From Rikenellaceae bacterium (GTDB lineage: Bacteria > Bacteroidota > Bacteroidia > Bacteroidales > Rikenellaceae), in contig SUZN01000001.1 in assembly GCA_015059905.1 (NCBI GenBank), positions 248,001 through 312,000 of the forward strand: a stretch of 64,000 bases of DNA. The letters are read 5' to 3'. The notes under the pieces are model-generated. The model worked only from the letters and a program-made list of their open reading frames with translations. It did not search any database and had not been told where the DNA came from. Made by a program: the position numbers and the translations under genes. Positions 18,067 through 28,705 of this stretch are shown one piece after another (positions within the stretch are counted from its first letter, which is position 1; each line of letters starts with the position of its first letter).

Positions 18067-21000
18067 TTACAAATTCTTACCGTGACAGTGCTTGAACTTC
18101 TTGCCGCTACCGCAAGGGCAAGGGTCGTTACGACCAACCTTCTTCTCAACCTTGATTGGTGCTGGCTTTGACTTCTCTGCCTGACCTGCTGCCGCAGCTG
18201 CCGCCATACGCGATGCCTGGAGCTTGTTTACATCCACCTTTGACTGCTGGCGACGCTCCTGCTGAACGCTCTGTGGGTTGTTCTCGCGTGTAGGGATGTA
18301 TGACTTGTTCAATACTGCGAGCGAGTCGCGGTTTACCTTCTCCAACATCTTCGAGAAGAGCTGATAAGACTCCAGCTTGTAAATCAACAATGGGTCCTTC
18401 TGCTCATATGTGGCATTCTGTACGCTCTGGCGCAACTCGTCCATCTCGCGCAGGTGCTCACGCCACGCATCGTCAATAGTTGTAAAGAGAACAATCTTCG
18501 AGAATACCTTGTAAATCTCGGCACCATCCGTATCCTTGCAACGCTGCAACTCAACAGGCACGTGGAAGCCCAGGTGACCATCGGTAATAGGGAAGTGGAT
18601 TACGCGATCCATCTGATTTTCATTATCCTTGTATATTGCCTCCATTGTGTTACGCACGGTATCGGCAACAGCCTTCTGACGGCGAGCAAACAGAGTACGC
18701 AAGTCCTCCACGATAAGCTCCACCAACTGCTTTGGCTTTGCGGAGTTGTATGTAGCCTCATCGAACGATGGCTTGAGTGCCACCTCGCGGATAAGGTCGT
18801 ATGTAGCTGACTCGTAATCAACACCGTCGTGCATTTGAACGAAGCCCTCGGCGTAGTCATACATAATGTTGTTGAGGTCAATCTCAATCTGCTCGCCATA
18901 GAGTGCGTGGCGACGACGTGTGTAGATAACCTCACGCTGTGAGTTCATCACATCGTCATACTCCAACAGGCGCTTACGCACACCAAAGTGGTTCTCCTCG
19001 ACCTTCTTCTGCGCACGCTCGATGGCGTTGGTCATAATCGAAGCCTGGATAACCTCACCTTCCTGGATACCCATACGGTCCATAATAGCGGCGATACGCT
19101 CCGAGCCGAACAGACGCATCAGGTTGTCCTCCAACGATACGAAGAACTGTGATGAACCAGGGTCTCCCTGACGACCTGCACGACCACGCAACTGGCGGTC
19201 CACACGACGGCTCTCGTGGCGCTCCGTACCGATGATGGCAAGACCACCAGCAGCCTTTGCCTCTGGCGATAGCTTGATATCGGTACCACGACCTGCCATA
19301 TTTGTTGCAATAGTAACCTGACCTACGCGACCCGCCTCGGCAACAATCTGTGCCTCAAGCTGGTGCTGCTTGGCATTAAGTACGTTATGCTTGATGCCGC
19401 GAAGTTTCAACATACGGCTCAACAACTCCGAAATCTCGACCGATGTAGTACCCACCAGCACAGGACGCTTCGCCTCAACCAGACGTACAATCTCCTCGAT
19501 TACGGCGTTGTACTTCTCGCGCATAGTCTTGTAAACCAAATCCTCGCGGTCATCACGGATAACAGGGCGGTTGGTTGGGATTACCACAACGTCCAGCTTG
19601 TAGATGTTCCAGAACTCCGATGCCTCGGTCTCGGCAGTACCTGTCATACCTGCCAGCTTGTGGTACATACGGAAGTAGTTCTGCAATGTAATAGTAGCGA
19701 ATGTCTGCGTAGCAGCCTCCACCTTCACTCTCTCCTTTGCCTCGATAGCCTGGTGCAGACCATCAGAGTAGCGACGACCATCGAGGATACGACCTGTCTG
19801 CTCATCGACAATCTTCACCTTGTTGTCCATCACTACATACTCCACATCCTTCTCAAACATTGAGTATGCCTTCAAGAGCTGATTTACTGTGTGAACACGC
19901 TCAGACTTGATAGAGTAGTCGTTGATAATTTCATCCTTCTTCTGCGCCTTCTCCTCTGCCGAGAGCTCACTCTTCTCCAACTCGGCAACCTCTGTACCGA
20001 TGTCAGGCAGTACGAAGAACTTATCCTCGTTGAAGTATTTTGACAACACCTCGTGACCCTTGTCGGTAAGCTCCACAGAGTTCAGCTTCTCGTCAATTAC
20101 GAAGTAGAGCTCATCGGTAATCTCAGGCATACGACGGTTGTTGTCCTGCATATAGATATTCTCCGTCTTCTGGAACTGCACCTTGATACCCTGCTCCGAG
20201 AGGAACTTGATGATTGGCTTATACTTTGGCAGACCCTTGTGGGCGCGGTAGAGCAGTACGCCACCCTCGTCGGGCTTGCCCTCTGCAAAGAGACGGCGCG
20301 CCTCGGCAACGAGTGAAGTGACAAAATTCTTCTGCAAGTTGTAAAGGTGCTCAATCGAAGGACGGTAGTTCTCGAACATCTGGTCATCACCCTTTGGTAC
20401 AGGACCAGAGATAATGAGTGGCGTACGAGCATCGTCAATCAATACTGAATCGACCTCATCGACAATGGCGTAGTGGTGCTTGCGCTGTACCAAATCCTTT
20501 GGCGACGATGCCATATTGTCACGCAGGTAGTCAAAACCATACTCGTTGTTTGTACCGAAGGTAATGTCGGCAAGGTATGCCTTGCGGCGAGCCTCCGAGT
20601 TAGGCTGATGCTTGTCGATGCAATCAACCGACAGTCCATGGAACTCATACATAGGACCCATCCACTCCGAGTCACGGCGTGCAAGGTAGTCGTTCACTGT
20701 AACCACGTGAACACCCTTACGAGCCAACGCATTCAGGAAGACAGGCAGTGTAGCCACCAGCGTCTTACCCTCACCCGTAGCCATCTCGGCAATCTTACCC
20801 TTGTGCAGAACAACACCACCAAAGAGCTGAACATCGTAGTGAATCATCTCCCACTTCAGGTCGTTGCCTGCTGCAGTCCAGTGTGTGGCGTAGATAGCCT
20901 TGTCGCCCTCGATGGTCACAAAGTCCTTGCTTGCTGCCAGATTGCGGTCAAACTGCGTAGCTGTAACCTCCACAACCTCGTTCTCGGTGAAACGGCGGGC

Positions 21001-21360
21001 TGTATCCTTCATAATGGCAAACGCCTCGGGGAGAATCTCATCGAGCTTCTGCTCAATCTTCTCGTCGATGCGCTTCTTTGTTGTCTCGATATCCTTTGAA
21101 ATCTTCTCCTTCTCCGCAAGAGAGATGTCTCCAAACTCCAACTTATCCTTCTGCTCAACGATGTGTGCCTCGTCCTGGGCGATGAAGTCGGCAATCTGCT
21201 GCATCAGAGCAGCGCTACGACCACGCAATTCATCGTTTGATAGCTTTTCGATAGATGGGTATATCTCCTTGATTTTCTGCACATAAGGCTCAATCTGCTT
21301 GCGGTCCTTATCAGCTTTTGAACCAAAGAAGAATTTAATAATGCTACTAACTATATCCAT
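18067..21360 (-). CDS. secA: preprotein translocase ATPase subunit
   Basis: The 1097-residue motor drives proteins through SecYEG. Visible are the Walker A site [15 protein letters not shown], the DEAD-like [15 protein letters not shown], the [20 protein letters not shown] segment, [11 protein letters not shown], and a C-terminal SEC-C zinc motif ([17 protein letters not shown]). It is longer than E. coli SecA (about 900) because of insertions typical of Bacteroidota SecA. Its own promoter lies just upstream. The many surface lipoproteins in this window depend on this pathway. Confidence 0.98.
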   Translation of the reverse strand: MDIVSSIIKFFFGSKADKDRKQIEPYVQKIKEIYPSIEKLSNDELRGRSAALMQQIADFIAQDEAHIVEQKDKLEFGDISLAEKEKISKDIETTKKRIDEKIEQKLDEILPEAFAIMKDTARRFTENEVVEVTATQFDRNLAASKDFVTIEGDKAIYATHWTAAGNDLKWEMIHYDVQLFGGVVLHKGKIAEMATGEGKTLVATLPVFLNALARKGVHVVTVNDYLARRDSEWMGPMYEFHGLSVDCIDKHQPNSEARRKAYLADITFGTNNEYGFDYLRDNMASSPKDLVQRKHHYAIVDEVDSVLIDDARTPLIISGPVPKGDDQMFENYRPSIEHLYNLQKNFVTSLVAEARRLFAEGKPDEGGVLLYRAHKGLPKYKPIIKFLSEQGIKVQFQKTENIYMQDNNRRMPEITDELYFVIDEKLNSVELTDKGHEVLSKYFNEDKFFVLPDIGTEVAELEKSELSAEEKAQKKDEIINDYSIKSERVHTVNQLLKAYSMFEKDVEYVVMDNKVKIVDEQTGRILDGRRYSDGLHQAIEAKERVKVEAATQTFATITLQNYFRMYHKLAGMTGTAETEASEFWNIYKLDVVVIPTNRPVIRDDREDLVYKTMREKYNAVIEEIVRLVEAKRPVLVGTTSVEISELLSRMLKLRGIKHNVLNAKQHQLEAQIVAEAGRVGQVTIATNMAGRGTDIKLSPEAKAAGGLAIIGTERHESRRVDRQLRGRAGRQGDPGSSQFFVSLEDNLMRLFGSERIAAIMDRMGIQEGEVIQASIMTNAIERAQKKVEENHFGVRKRLLEYDDVMNSQREVIYTRRRHALYGEQIEIDLNNIMYDYAEGFVQMHDGVDYESATYDLIREVALKPSFDEATYNSAKPKQLVELIVEDLRTLFARRQKAVADTVRNTMEAIYKDNENQMDRVIHFPITDGHLGFHVPVELQRCKDTDGAEIYKVFSKIVLFTTIDDAWREHLREMDELRQSVQNATYEQKDPLLIYKLESYQLFSKMLEKVNRDSLAVLNKSYIPTRENNPQSVQQERRQQSKVDVNKLQASRMAAAAAAGQAEKSKPAPIKVEKKVGRNDPCPCGSGKKFKHCHGKNL

Positions 21361-21400
21361 AATGTTTTGTTTTATATTTCTTTTGACGTGTTAAATCCTA

Positions 21401-21430
21401 CAAATATAGTGATTTCTTTCTAATTATCAA
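21401..21430 (-). promoter_or_regulatory. promoter of secA
   Basis: On the minus strand TTG (21430-21428), a 19-base spacer and TATATTTG (21408-21401) match the Bacteroidota promoter. The -33 box sits a few bases behind the stop of the DUF2851 gene. The predicted leader is about 35 bases. Confidence 0.7.
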
Positions 21431-21434
21431 AATA

Positions 21435-22412
21435 TTAACCCTCAATCTCCGTCGCAGTGTCGCTCTTTCTCTCGATAGAGGACAATATCTGACGTCCTAC
21501 GGGGCACTCCTCGCAACGCTGGTGGCGACAATATTCAAACGATAGTTGCAGCAGAGCCTGACTGTCGAATGCTGTCTGCGCCAAAGGTCCATAGCTCTTC
21601 CATTGAGCGATGATGGAGTTATTCTCGGCTGGTAAATCCTCCAAAAGTGAAATAGCTTTATTGCGCAGCTTGTCGTTGTCGATGTAGTCGCCATAGGCGT
21701 ATTGCATCTGTGCCACAAGGTTTATAGCCAGCAAATCGGTCTTTGTGCGACCTATGCGTTTTGCCACTGTGCGCTGTTTGGAAGATGCAGGAGTGTAGTG
21801 ATTTACCCAGTAGGGAAGGGTTTCGCAACTGAACAGGCGATGCACATCCTCGCCCGAACGGCAAGCGAGCATACGGTCCATAATATCACTTGTATGGGTG
21901 AGCAGAGTTGCTATCTGCGACAGGCGCAGAATAGGGTGGTTGTTGGGGTAAATTTTCGTGAGTCGCCACTCCTCTGCCGACATCTTTTCGATTGAATATT
22001 TGGTCGAGAGGTATGAAAAATTACGCTTTAGGTTCAGAATATATTCATCGTGGGGGTATAAATCCAAGAGTCCCGATGCGCCAATCAACATCGCCTCGAT
22101 GTTTTGTGGTACCATCCTCTCGCGCAGGATGTGGGCATAGGCAACACGGTGGGCGAGGGTTGTGAACGCCTCCTTGTTATCCATTCCGCCCATAGTGCGT
22201 AGCAGCATAATGTAGAATGTCTGCTGCCAATTTTGGTCGCTTGCGAGGTAATATTTCTTGATGTCGCCATACTTGCGGTTAAGGCGCTCAAAACTCAACG
22301 TGTTGTATAACGACAGACGATTAAGCGTGCCGATGCGCGACAAATATCCCCCGCAGCCGAAGTACGAAGCCCCAGCCTTCAAGCGGTTGATATGACGCTT
22401 TCTCTCGTCCAT
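21435..22412 (-). CDS. DUF2851-family protein, short form
   Basis: The 325-residue protein matches the C-terminal three quarters of the DUF2851 proteins common in Bacteroidota: SFERLNRKYGDIKKYY, MLIGASGLLDLYPHDEY, IYPNNHPILRLSQIATLL, and a closing Cys-rich EYCRHQRCEECPVG that could bind metal. From memory of the family, about 100-150 N-terminal residues with the HxxxGPDF and NVEIH motifs are absent; the visible N-terminus instead has a Cys/Gly-rich ASYFGCGGYLSRIG. There is no leftover of that domain upstream, since the MIP18 gene ends 24 bases away. Function unknown. Confidence 0.75.
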   Translation of the reverse strand: MDERKRHINRLKAGASYFGCGGYLSRIGTLNRLSLYNTLSFERLNRKYGDIKKYYLASDQNWQQTFYIMLLRTMGGMDNKEAFTTLAHRVAYAHILRERMVPQNIEAMLIGASGLLDLYPHDEYILNLKRNFSYLSTKYSIEKMSAEEWRLTKIYPNNHPILRLSQIATLLTHTSDIMDRMLACRSGEDVHRLFSCETLPYWVNHYTPASSKQRTVAKRIGRTKTDLLAINLVAQMQYAYGDYIDNDKLRNKAISLLEDLPAENNSIIAQWKSYGPLAQTAFDSQALLQLSFEYCRHQRCEECPVGRQILSSIERKSDTATEIEG

Positions 22413-22435
22413 ATGTTTTATGGTAGTTGTTTCGT

Positions 22436-22759
22436 TTACAGCAGATTAAGTTCCAGCAGGGCCTCCTCGCTCATCATACTGCGGTCCCAGGCGGGCTCGA
22501 ATGTGAGGATGATATTCACATCCTTCACGCCGTTGATTTTCTTCACCTGTGTATTGATATCCTCAATCAAAATGTCTGCCATTGGGCAGTTTGGCGCGGT
22601 GAGGGTCATACGGATGTTGGCTACGCATTCGGGATCGAAGTCAATCTCGTAGATAAGTCCCAGATCGTAGATGTTTACGGGAATCTCTGGGTCGTATATG
22701 TTTTTAAGAGTCAGCACAATGTCGTGCTCTACTCGAAGTATCTCTTCAGGTGTCATCAT
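22436..22759 (-). CDS. MIP18/SufT-family (DUF59) Fe-S assembly protein
   Basis: The 107-residue protein shows the DUF59 pattern: LKNIYDPEIPVNIYDLGLIY at residues 18-37, LTAPNCPMADIL with the conserved Cys, and FEPAWDRSMMSEEA. Family members help load Fe-S clusters. It lies 5 bases behind sufE, another Fe-S assembly gene, so both likely serve sulfur or cluster transfer. ilvD, leuC and the DUF2148 protein in this window would be clients in principle. Confidence 0.92.
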   Translation of the reverse strand: MMTPEEILRVEHDIVLTLKNIYDPEIPVNIYDLGLIYEIDFDPECVANIRMTLTAPNCPMADILIEDINTQVKKINGVKDVNIILTFEPAWDRSMMSEEALLELNLL

Positions 22760-22764
22760 CGTTG

Positions 22765-23190
22765 TTATGCTTGTCGTGAGATGAGTGCCAGGGCATACAT
22801 CTTCATCTGCTTAATCATTGCTATGAGTCCGTTGCTGCGGGTTGGAGAGAGGTTTTCTCCCAAACCGATAGCATCTATGAAATAGAGGTCCAAATCAACA
22901 ATCTCCTGTGGCGTGCGACCATTCATCACGCGTATCAACAGGGCGATAATTCCTTTGGTGATGATGGCATCGCTGTCGGCGGAGTAGAATATCTTACCCT
23001 CCTCGACACGTGCATCAACCCACACTCTTGACTGGCAACCTTTGATTACATACTGCTCGGTGCGATGCTCGGGCGCAATGGCGGGCAGCGAGTCACTCAA
23101 CTCGATAAGGTAGTCATACTTATCCAGCCACTCGTCAAATATGGCGAACTCTTCGATTATCTGCTCTTGAATAGTATCTTTCATAATCAT
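22765..23190 (-). CDS. sufE: SufE-family cysteine desulfuration protein
   Basis: The 141-residue protein accepts sulfur from a SufS-type cysteine desulfurase. The acceptor cysteine is in VIKGCQSRVWVDA near residue 51, and the family's FSADSDAIITKGIIALLIRV counterpart (YSADSDAIITKG) follows. Length is normal. A start two codons later (MKDTIQEQ) is equally possible. It is followed closely by the DUF59 gene; the SufBCDS genes are not in this window. Confidence 0.93.
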   Translation of the reverse strand: MIMKDTIQEQIIEEFAIFDEWLDKYDYLIELSDSLPAIAPEHRTEQYVIKGCQSRVWVDARVEEGKIFYSADSDAIITKGIIALLIRVMNGRTPQEIVDLDLYFIDAIGLGENLSPTRSNGLIAMIKQMKMYALALISRQA

Positions 23191-23205
23191 CTAACGCTTT
23201 CCAAA

Positions 23206-24831
23206 TTAAAAAATTGTCAATGGCTCGCCCTCGGCAGCCGATGGAGTGCTTATCTGAAGCATCTGTGCCAATGTTGTAGCGAGCGATGTCATATCGACCT
23301 TCTCGGTATGCTTTGCGGCACTTGCTCCACCACCGTAAATGAGCAGTGGAACGTGTGTGTCGTAGCGATACATCGAGCCCGACTTCGAGCGAATATTATT
23401 CTCTTCGGTAATCCACCCTGGCATAAGGTTGATGATAACATCGCCCGAACGGCGAGGGTAGAAACCGTTTTGTATCTTGCGACCATATCCGCTACCGAAA
23501 TAGCTGCTACGCAGAGCCTCGGCAGAGATGGCGTGTGCAACACCGCGAAGCTGCATAACAAACGTAGCTACATCGTACTGCATATCGGCAATCGACAATC
23601 CCTTCTCATATATAAGGTTGTGGTTGAGATAGATAGCGTTGTCAATCACGCCAAGTACCCAATCTCCGTTGCCGTGTTGCGAACCGATAAAGGCGTTGGT
23701 GATAACCTCTGCCTGACGCACGTTGAAGCGCTCCAGCTCCTTGCCTTGAGAGTTAAACGCAGGGCTTGTGCCATGGTCGGAGCAGAGTGTGACGATTACT
23801 TCGCGTGGGTCGGTTACCTGTGCAAGTGTGAATGTCAAAAACTCCTCCAAATCTCGGTCCAGACGGTATAACATATCCTCATATTCGATAGACTCCACGC
23901 CGTAGCGACCGCTGATGAGGCGAGGTGTGTCGAGTACGATGTTGAGCATATCAACCTCCTCATCCTGTCCCATTTCGTTCTTTATGATGGTCTGCTTCGC
24001 AAATGCGAAGAGTGCTGTGTTACCAGCAGGTGTGTAGCACATCTGTTCATACACATCAATGAGGTTGCCCGTAGCCAAAGGCTTCTCATCAACCAGCGTC
24101 TGTAACTTCTTTTTAGAGTTGTTTTTCTCGATGTTGATGCAGATAACTTGCGAATTGTGATATTTGTCAATGTTCAGCAGAGGTGTCCAGCTCTTGTACA
24201 TCAACTCGTCGTTGCAGTCGCTGCGGTTGTATTCCGAAATCCATCGTGGAAGCTCTTTGGTATAGTATGACGAAGTTGTCCAATCGGTTTGCAGGTTTTC
24301 CATCCAGTACGCCTCGCCTGCGTGACCTGCCATTATGATTGCTGACGTAGGTTCAACGGCAATTGTGCGGATGATACTCTGTGGATTATACTCTGCCAAG
24401 GCATCGCCTATGGTCTCTGCCGAGAGCTGTCGTGGTGAGTATGTGCCCGAACCGCTACTATAATTTATGCTCTGCTCCTTACTGTCGTCAATGAGCGAGA
24501 TTTGCTTGTTGCCAATATATTCAAACCAACGGTCAGCTACTACGCCGTGCACTGAGGGCATTGCTCCAGTGGATATTGTCGCCAGCGACACAGGTGTTGT
24601 GGTCTGCATATAGTCGAATGATGCATTTGTAAACCACGCACCCCCACCCATAAGGCGAGCAAAACCGCCGCTTGTGAAGTTGTCGGCGTAATGCGTGAGG
24701 TCATTGGCGTGCATTGAGCTGACCACAATGTTTACCACAAGGCGAGGCTTGACGCTCTCGTCTTGCGCGTTAGCGACGTATGATGTTAGCACTGCGGCTG
24801 TTAGAAGTATTGTCTTGAATAATTTTGTCAT
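23206..24831 (-). CDS. alkaline phosphatase/nucleotide pyrophosphatase-superfamily protein, probable pseudoenzyme
   Basis: The 541-residue exported protein (signal MTKLFKTILLTAAVLTSYVANA) is collinear with PafA-type phosphatases. Thr79 aligns with the nucleophile, and Asp352-His353 (CSDHG) and the His of RYDTHVPLL remain. Other key positions are changed: the first metal Asp is Ser38 (VVSSM for VVDQM), the phosphate-binding Asn is Asp100, the Lys/Arg pair is replaced by Glu160/Thr162, and no Asp-x3-His pair is present near 301-311. So it likely cannot hold two zinc ions. It may bind a ligand instead of cutting it, or use altered chemistry. It lies 15 bases upstream of sufE. Confidence 0.85.
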   Translation of the reverse strand: MTKLFKTILLTAAVLTSYVANAQDESVKPRLVVNIVVSSMHANDLTHYADNFTSGGFARLMGGGAWFTNASFDYMQTTTPVSLATISTGAMPSVHGVVADRWFEYIGNKQISLIDDSKEQSINYSSGSGTYSPRQLSAETIGDALAEYNPQSIIRTIAVEPTSAIIMAGHAGEAYWMENLQTDWTTSSYYTKELPRWISEYNRSDCNDELMYKSWTPLLNIDKYHNSQVICINIEKNNSKKKLQTLVDEKPLATGNLIDVYEQMCYTPAGNTALFAFAKQTIIKNEMGQDEEVDMLNIVLDTPRLISGRYGVESIEYEDMLYRLDRDLEEFLTFTLAQVTDPREVIVTLCSDHGTSPAFNSQGKELERFNVRQAEVITNAFIGSQHGNGDWVLGVIDNAIYLNHNLIYEKGLSIADMQYDVATFVMQLRGVAHAISAEALRSSYFGSGYGRKIQNGFYPRRSGDVIINLMPGWITEENNIRSKSGSMYRYDTHVPLLIYGGGASAAKHTEKVDMTSLATTLAQMLQISTPSAAEGEPLTIF

Positions 24832-24852
24832 TGCAATAAAAATTTATGAGTG

Positions 24853-24860
24853 CAAAAGTA
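24853..24860 (-). promoter_or_regulatory. -7 promoter box before the phosphatase-like gene
   Basis: TACTTTTG on the minus strand matches TAnnTTTG and lies 21 bases before the ATG. The nearest TTG upstream is 23 bases away, a little far for the -33 element. Confidence 0.45.
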
Positions 24861-24869
24861 CTATATTTT

Positions 24870-25841
24870 TTATAAATGTGCGACAAATATCTCTTTTTCC
24901 TTGCTGAAATCAATCATCGGATGCGAGAGGCTGAATCTCTCAATCTCGTCCAACTGTCGGCGACAAAATGCGCGATGTGACTCCGAGTCAGGGTTTAGTG
25001 GTCGGTGTGCTGCCGCCTGGCAAATCTTTTTCACACGCTCGATAAGTTCGAGACTCTCTTTCTCAATCGCCACCTGAGCGAAGCGCTGCCAGATGTAGTC
25101 TATCGCCAAAAAGGTGGGATGCACCATATCGTCGGCATAGAAACGGTAGTCGCGCAGCTCGTCATTCATAATCTCAAATGAGGGGAAGTAATGGGCGTTG
25201 GCGTGGAGCGATGTCAGTTCGGCAATGGCTACGCGGAGCGTGGATTTGCTCAATGAGTTCTGTTCTAGCCCATCACTCAAGTGACGTATGGGGCTGACTG
25301 TGAAGATAACCTCCTTATCCTTCAGCGTTGTTGCAAGCAACTTGCTCCAGCGCTCTGTAATCTCTACGACGCTCAGTCGCTCACGGCTAAAGAGCGAGTG
25401 AGGTTGTTTGTGGCAGTTTGCTACTACTTCTCCTCTCTCCAGCAGTCGATAGACCCACGCTGTGCCAAAGGTAATAATTACAGTGTCGGCCTGTTTTAGT
25501 GCTGCGGCGCCTCGCTTGATAGCCTGCTGCATCTGCTCAAGCGCAAGGTGCTTGTCGGTGGCGGAGAATGATGAATGAAAATTGTAACTGAACCACACCC
25601 CGTTAGCGCATCGTAACTCATCTTCTGTTATGCTGTGCTTACTATCCAGCATCTCAATGCTGCGAGCAATTGATTCGGGGTTAAAGAGTATGCCTGTTGG
25701 GGATGCAGCAACCTGAAATTTTGCATCCTGCAACTTCGATGCAATGTTTTGTGCAAAGCATGACCCAGTGGAGAAGATGTGACAAGAGTGGTCAATCTTC
25801 TTCTCAAAAGGGGCTATGTCTATATGTGTTAAAAACTCCAT
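24870..25841 (-). CDS. GSCFA-domain protein
   Basis: The 323-residue protein carries the motif that names the family, FSTGSCFAQNIASKL near residues 24-38, and later TFGTAWVY and TVSPIRHLSDGLEQNS and a DDMVHPTFLAIDYIW block holding a Asp/His pair. These blocks resemble SGNH/GDSL esterases. No signal peptide is visible. The substrate is unknown in this family. It begins 1 base behind the ABC-F gene, so the two are transcribed together. Confidence 0.9.
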   Translation of the reverse strand: MEFLTHIDIAPFEKKIDHSCHIFSTGSCFAQNIASKLQDAKFQVAASPTGILFNPESIARSIEMLDSKHSITEDELRCANGVWFSYNFHSSFSATDKHLALEQMQQAIKRGAAALKQADTVIITFGTAWVYRLLERGEVVANCHKQPHSLFSRERLSVVEITERWSKLLATTLKDKEVIFTVSPIRHLSDGLEQNSLSKSTLRVAIAELTSLHANAHYFPSFEIMNDELRDYRFYADDMVHPTFLAIDYIWQRFAQVAIEKESLELIERVKKICQAAAHRPLNPDSESHRAFCRRQLDEIERFSLSHPMIDFSKEKEIFVAHL

Positions 25842-25842
25842 C

Positions 25843-27723
<1,881 letters not shown>

Positions 27724-27744
27724 TATATATAGGTATATATTGCG

Positions 27745-28695
27745 TTACTCTATTATCTTCTCTTTGTTGCCTCTTTTTGCGCGGCGCATCTCCCGCCCGA
27801 CGTGTTTTACCTCGCGGATTGTGAAGTTATGACGCACTGCCATCCTTGCCGCTCTTTGGCAATATGTAGCTACGATAGGGCTAACGTTTACGCTGCCTTT
27901 GTTTACGCGGAGCGTGTTGCCCACCATCGAGATATTGGTGTATGGCTCAATCAACTCCTCATACCAGGTACACGCCAGAGCATAACGCCCTGCGCCCTCG
28001 CCCATATGGTAGCCATCGCGTGTAAGGTCTCGAGGGGAGTTGTTTATTGCTGATTGACGCAGTGACTGAATGGCTGTGCCGCAGGGGATGATAATCTCTA
28101 TCTCGGGATGCGCCTCTGTTGCAGCGTGCGTTGCATCGTATATCGCCTCAAGCATCTTTTGTGAGCTGCGCTCGTAACGGGCGAAATCGTTGTGTCGGCT
28201 GTTTGTGCTGTACGACCACGTCATATGCCACGCTATGCGCGCATTGGGTTGCGCCTGCTTGATGATTGTTATGAGTTCGCCCAAGTAAGGCTCAAACGAG
28301 GAGTATATACCCGAGTCGCCCGAGCGCTGTTGCAACGTGATGATGTCCCACTCGCCCTCTGCTAACGCAGCCTTGAGTGAATGATGTTTGCTCTGCTCCG
28401 TCCATCTGTTCTCGCCTGCCTTTGAGGTGGTGTAGATGTATGGCGATTCGCCCTTCTTGTAGAAGTCGGTGTGTTGTTTCAGTGAGCAGCCACCCACATA
28501 TAATCTGGCAATCTCAACATTCTTGACACCCAAATTGGCAAGCAGGGCAGGGATGTACTCCGTGCCATCATCCGAAAAACTGTTTCCTACGGCAAGAATA
28601 CGCAATACCCCGTCATCCTTACTCTGGGCGAAGGTGTTTGGACTACATACGATAGCAAATGCTACGCACAACAACGCGCGATAGAGAGTTCTCAT
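27745..28695 (-). CDS. DUF4886 SGNH-hydrolase-like exported protein
   Basis: I start at the ATG of MRTLYRALLCVAFAIVCS, which opens a signal peptide ending at FAQ, giving 316 residues; the longer frame runs into the end of lptD. ILAVGNSFSDDGTEYIPALL is the SGNH block I with its Ser, and the DITLQQRSGDSG and DGYHMGEGAGRYAL segments fit DUF4886. Such proteins are thought to be periplasmic or surface esterases; the substrate is unknown. It is 10 bases downstream of lptD. Confidence 0.88.
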   Translation of the reverse strand: MRTLYRALLCVAFAIVCSPNTFAQSKDDGVLRILAVGNSFSDDGTEYIPALLANLGVKNVEIARLYVGGCSLKQHTDFYKKGESPYIYTTSKAGENRWTEQSKHHSLKAALAEGEWDIITLQQRSGDSGIYSSFEPYLGELITIIKQAQPNARIAWHMTWSYSTNSRHNDFARYERSSQKMLEAIYDATHAATEAHPEIEIIIPCGTAIQSLRQSAINNSPRDLTRDGYHMGEGAGRYALACTWYEELIEPYTNISMVGNTLRVNKGSVNVSPIVATYCQRAARMAVRHNFTIREVKHVGREMRRAKRGNKEKIIE

Positions 28696-28705
28696 AGCCG
28701 CCTGC

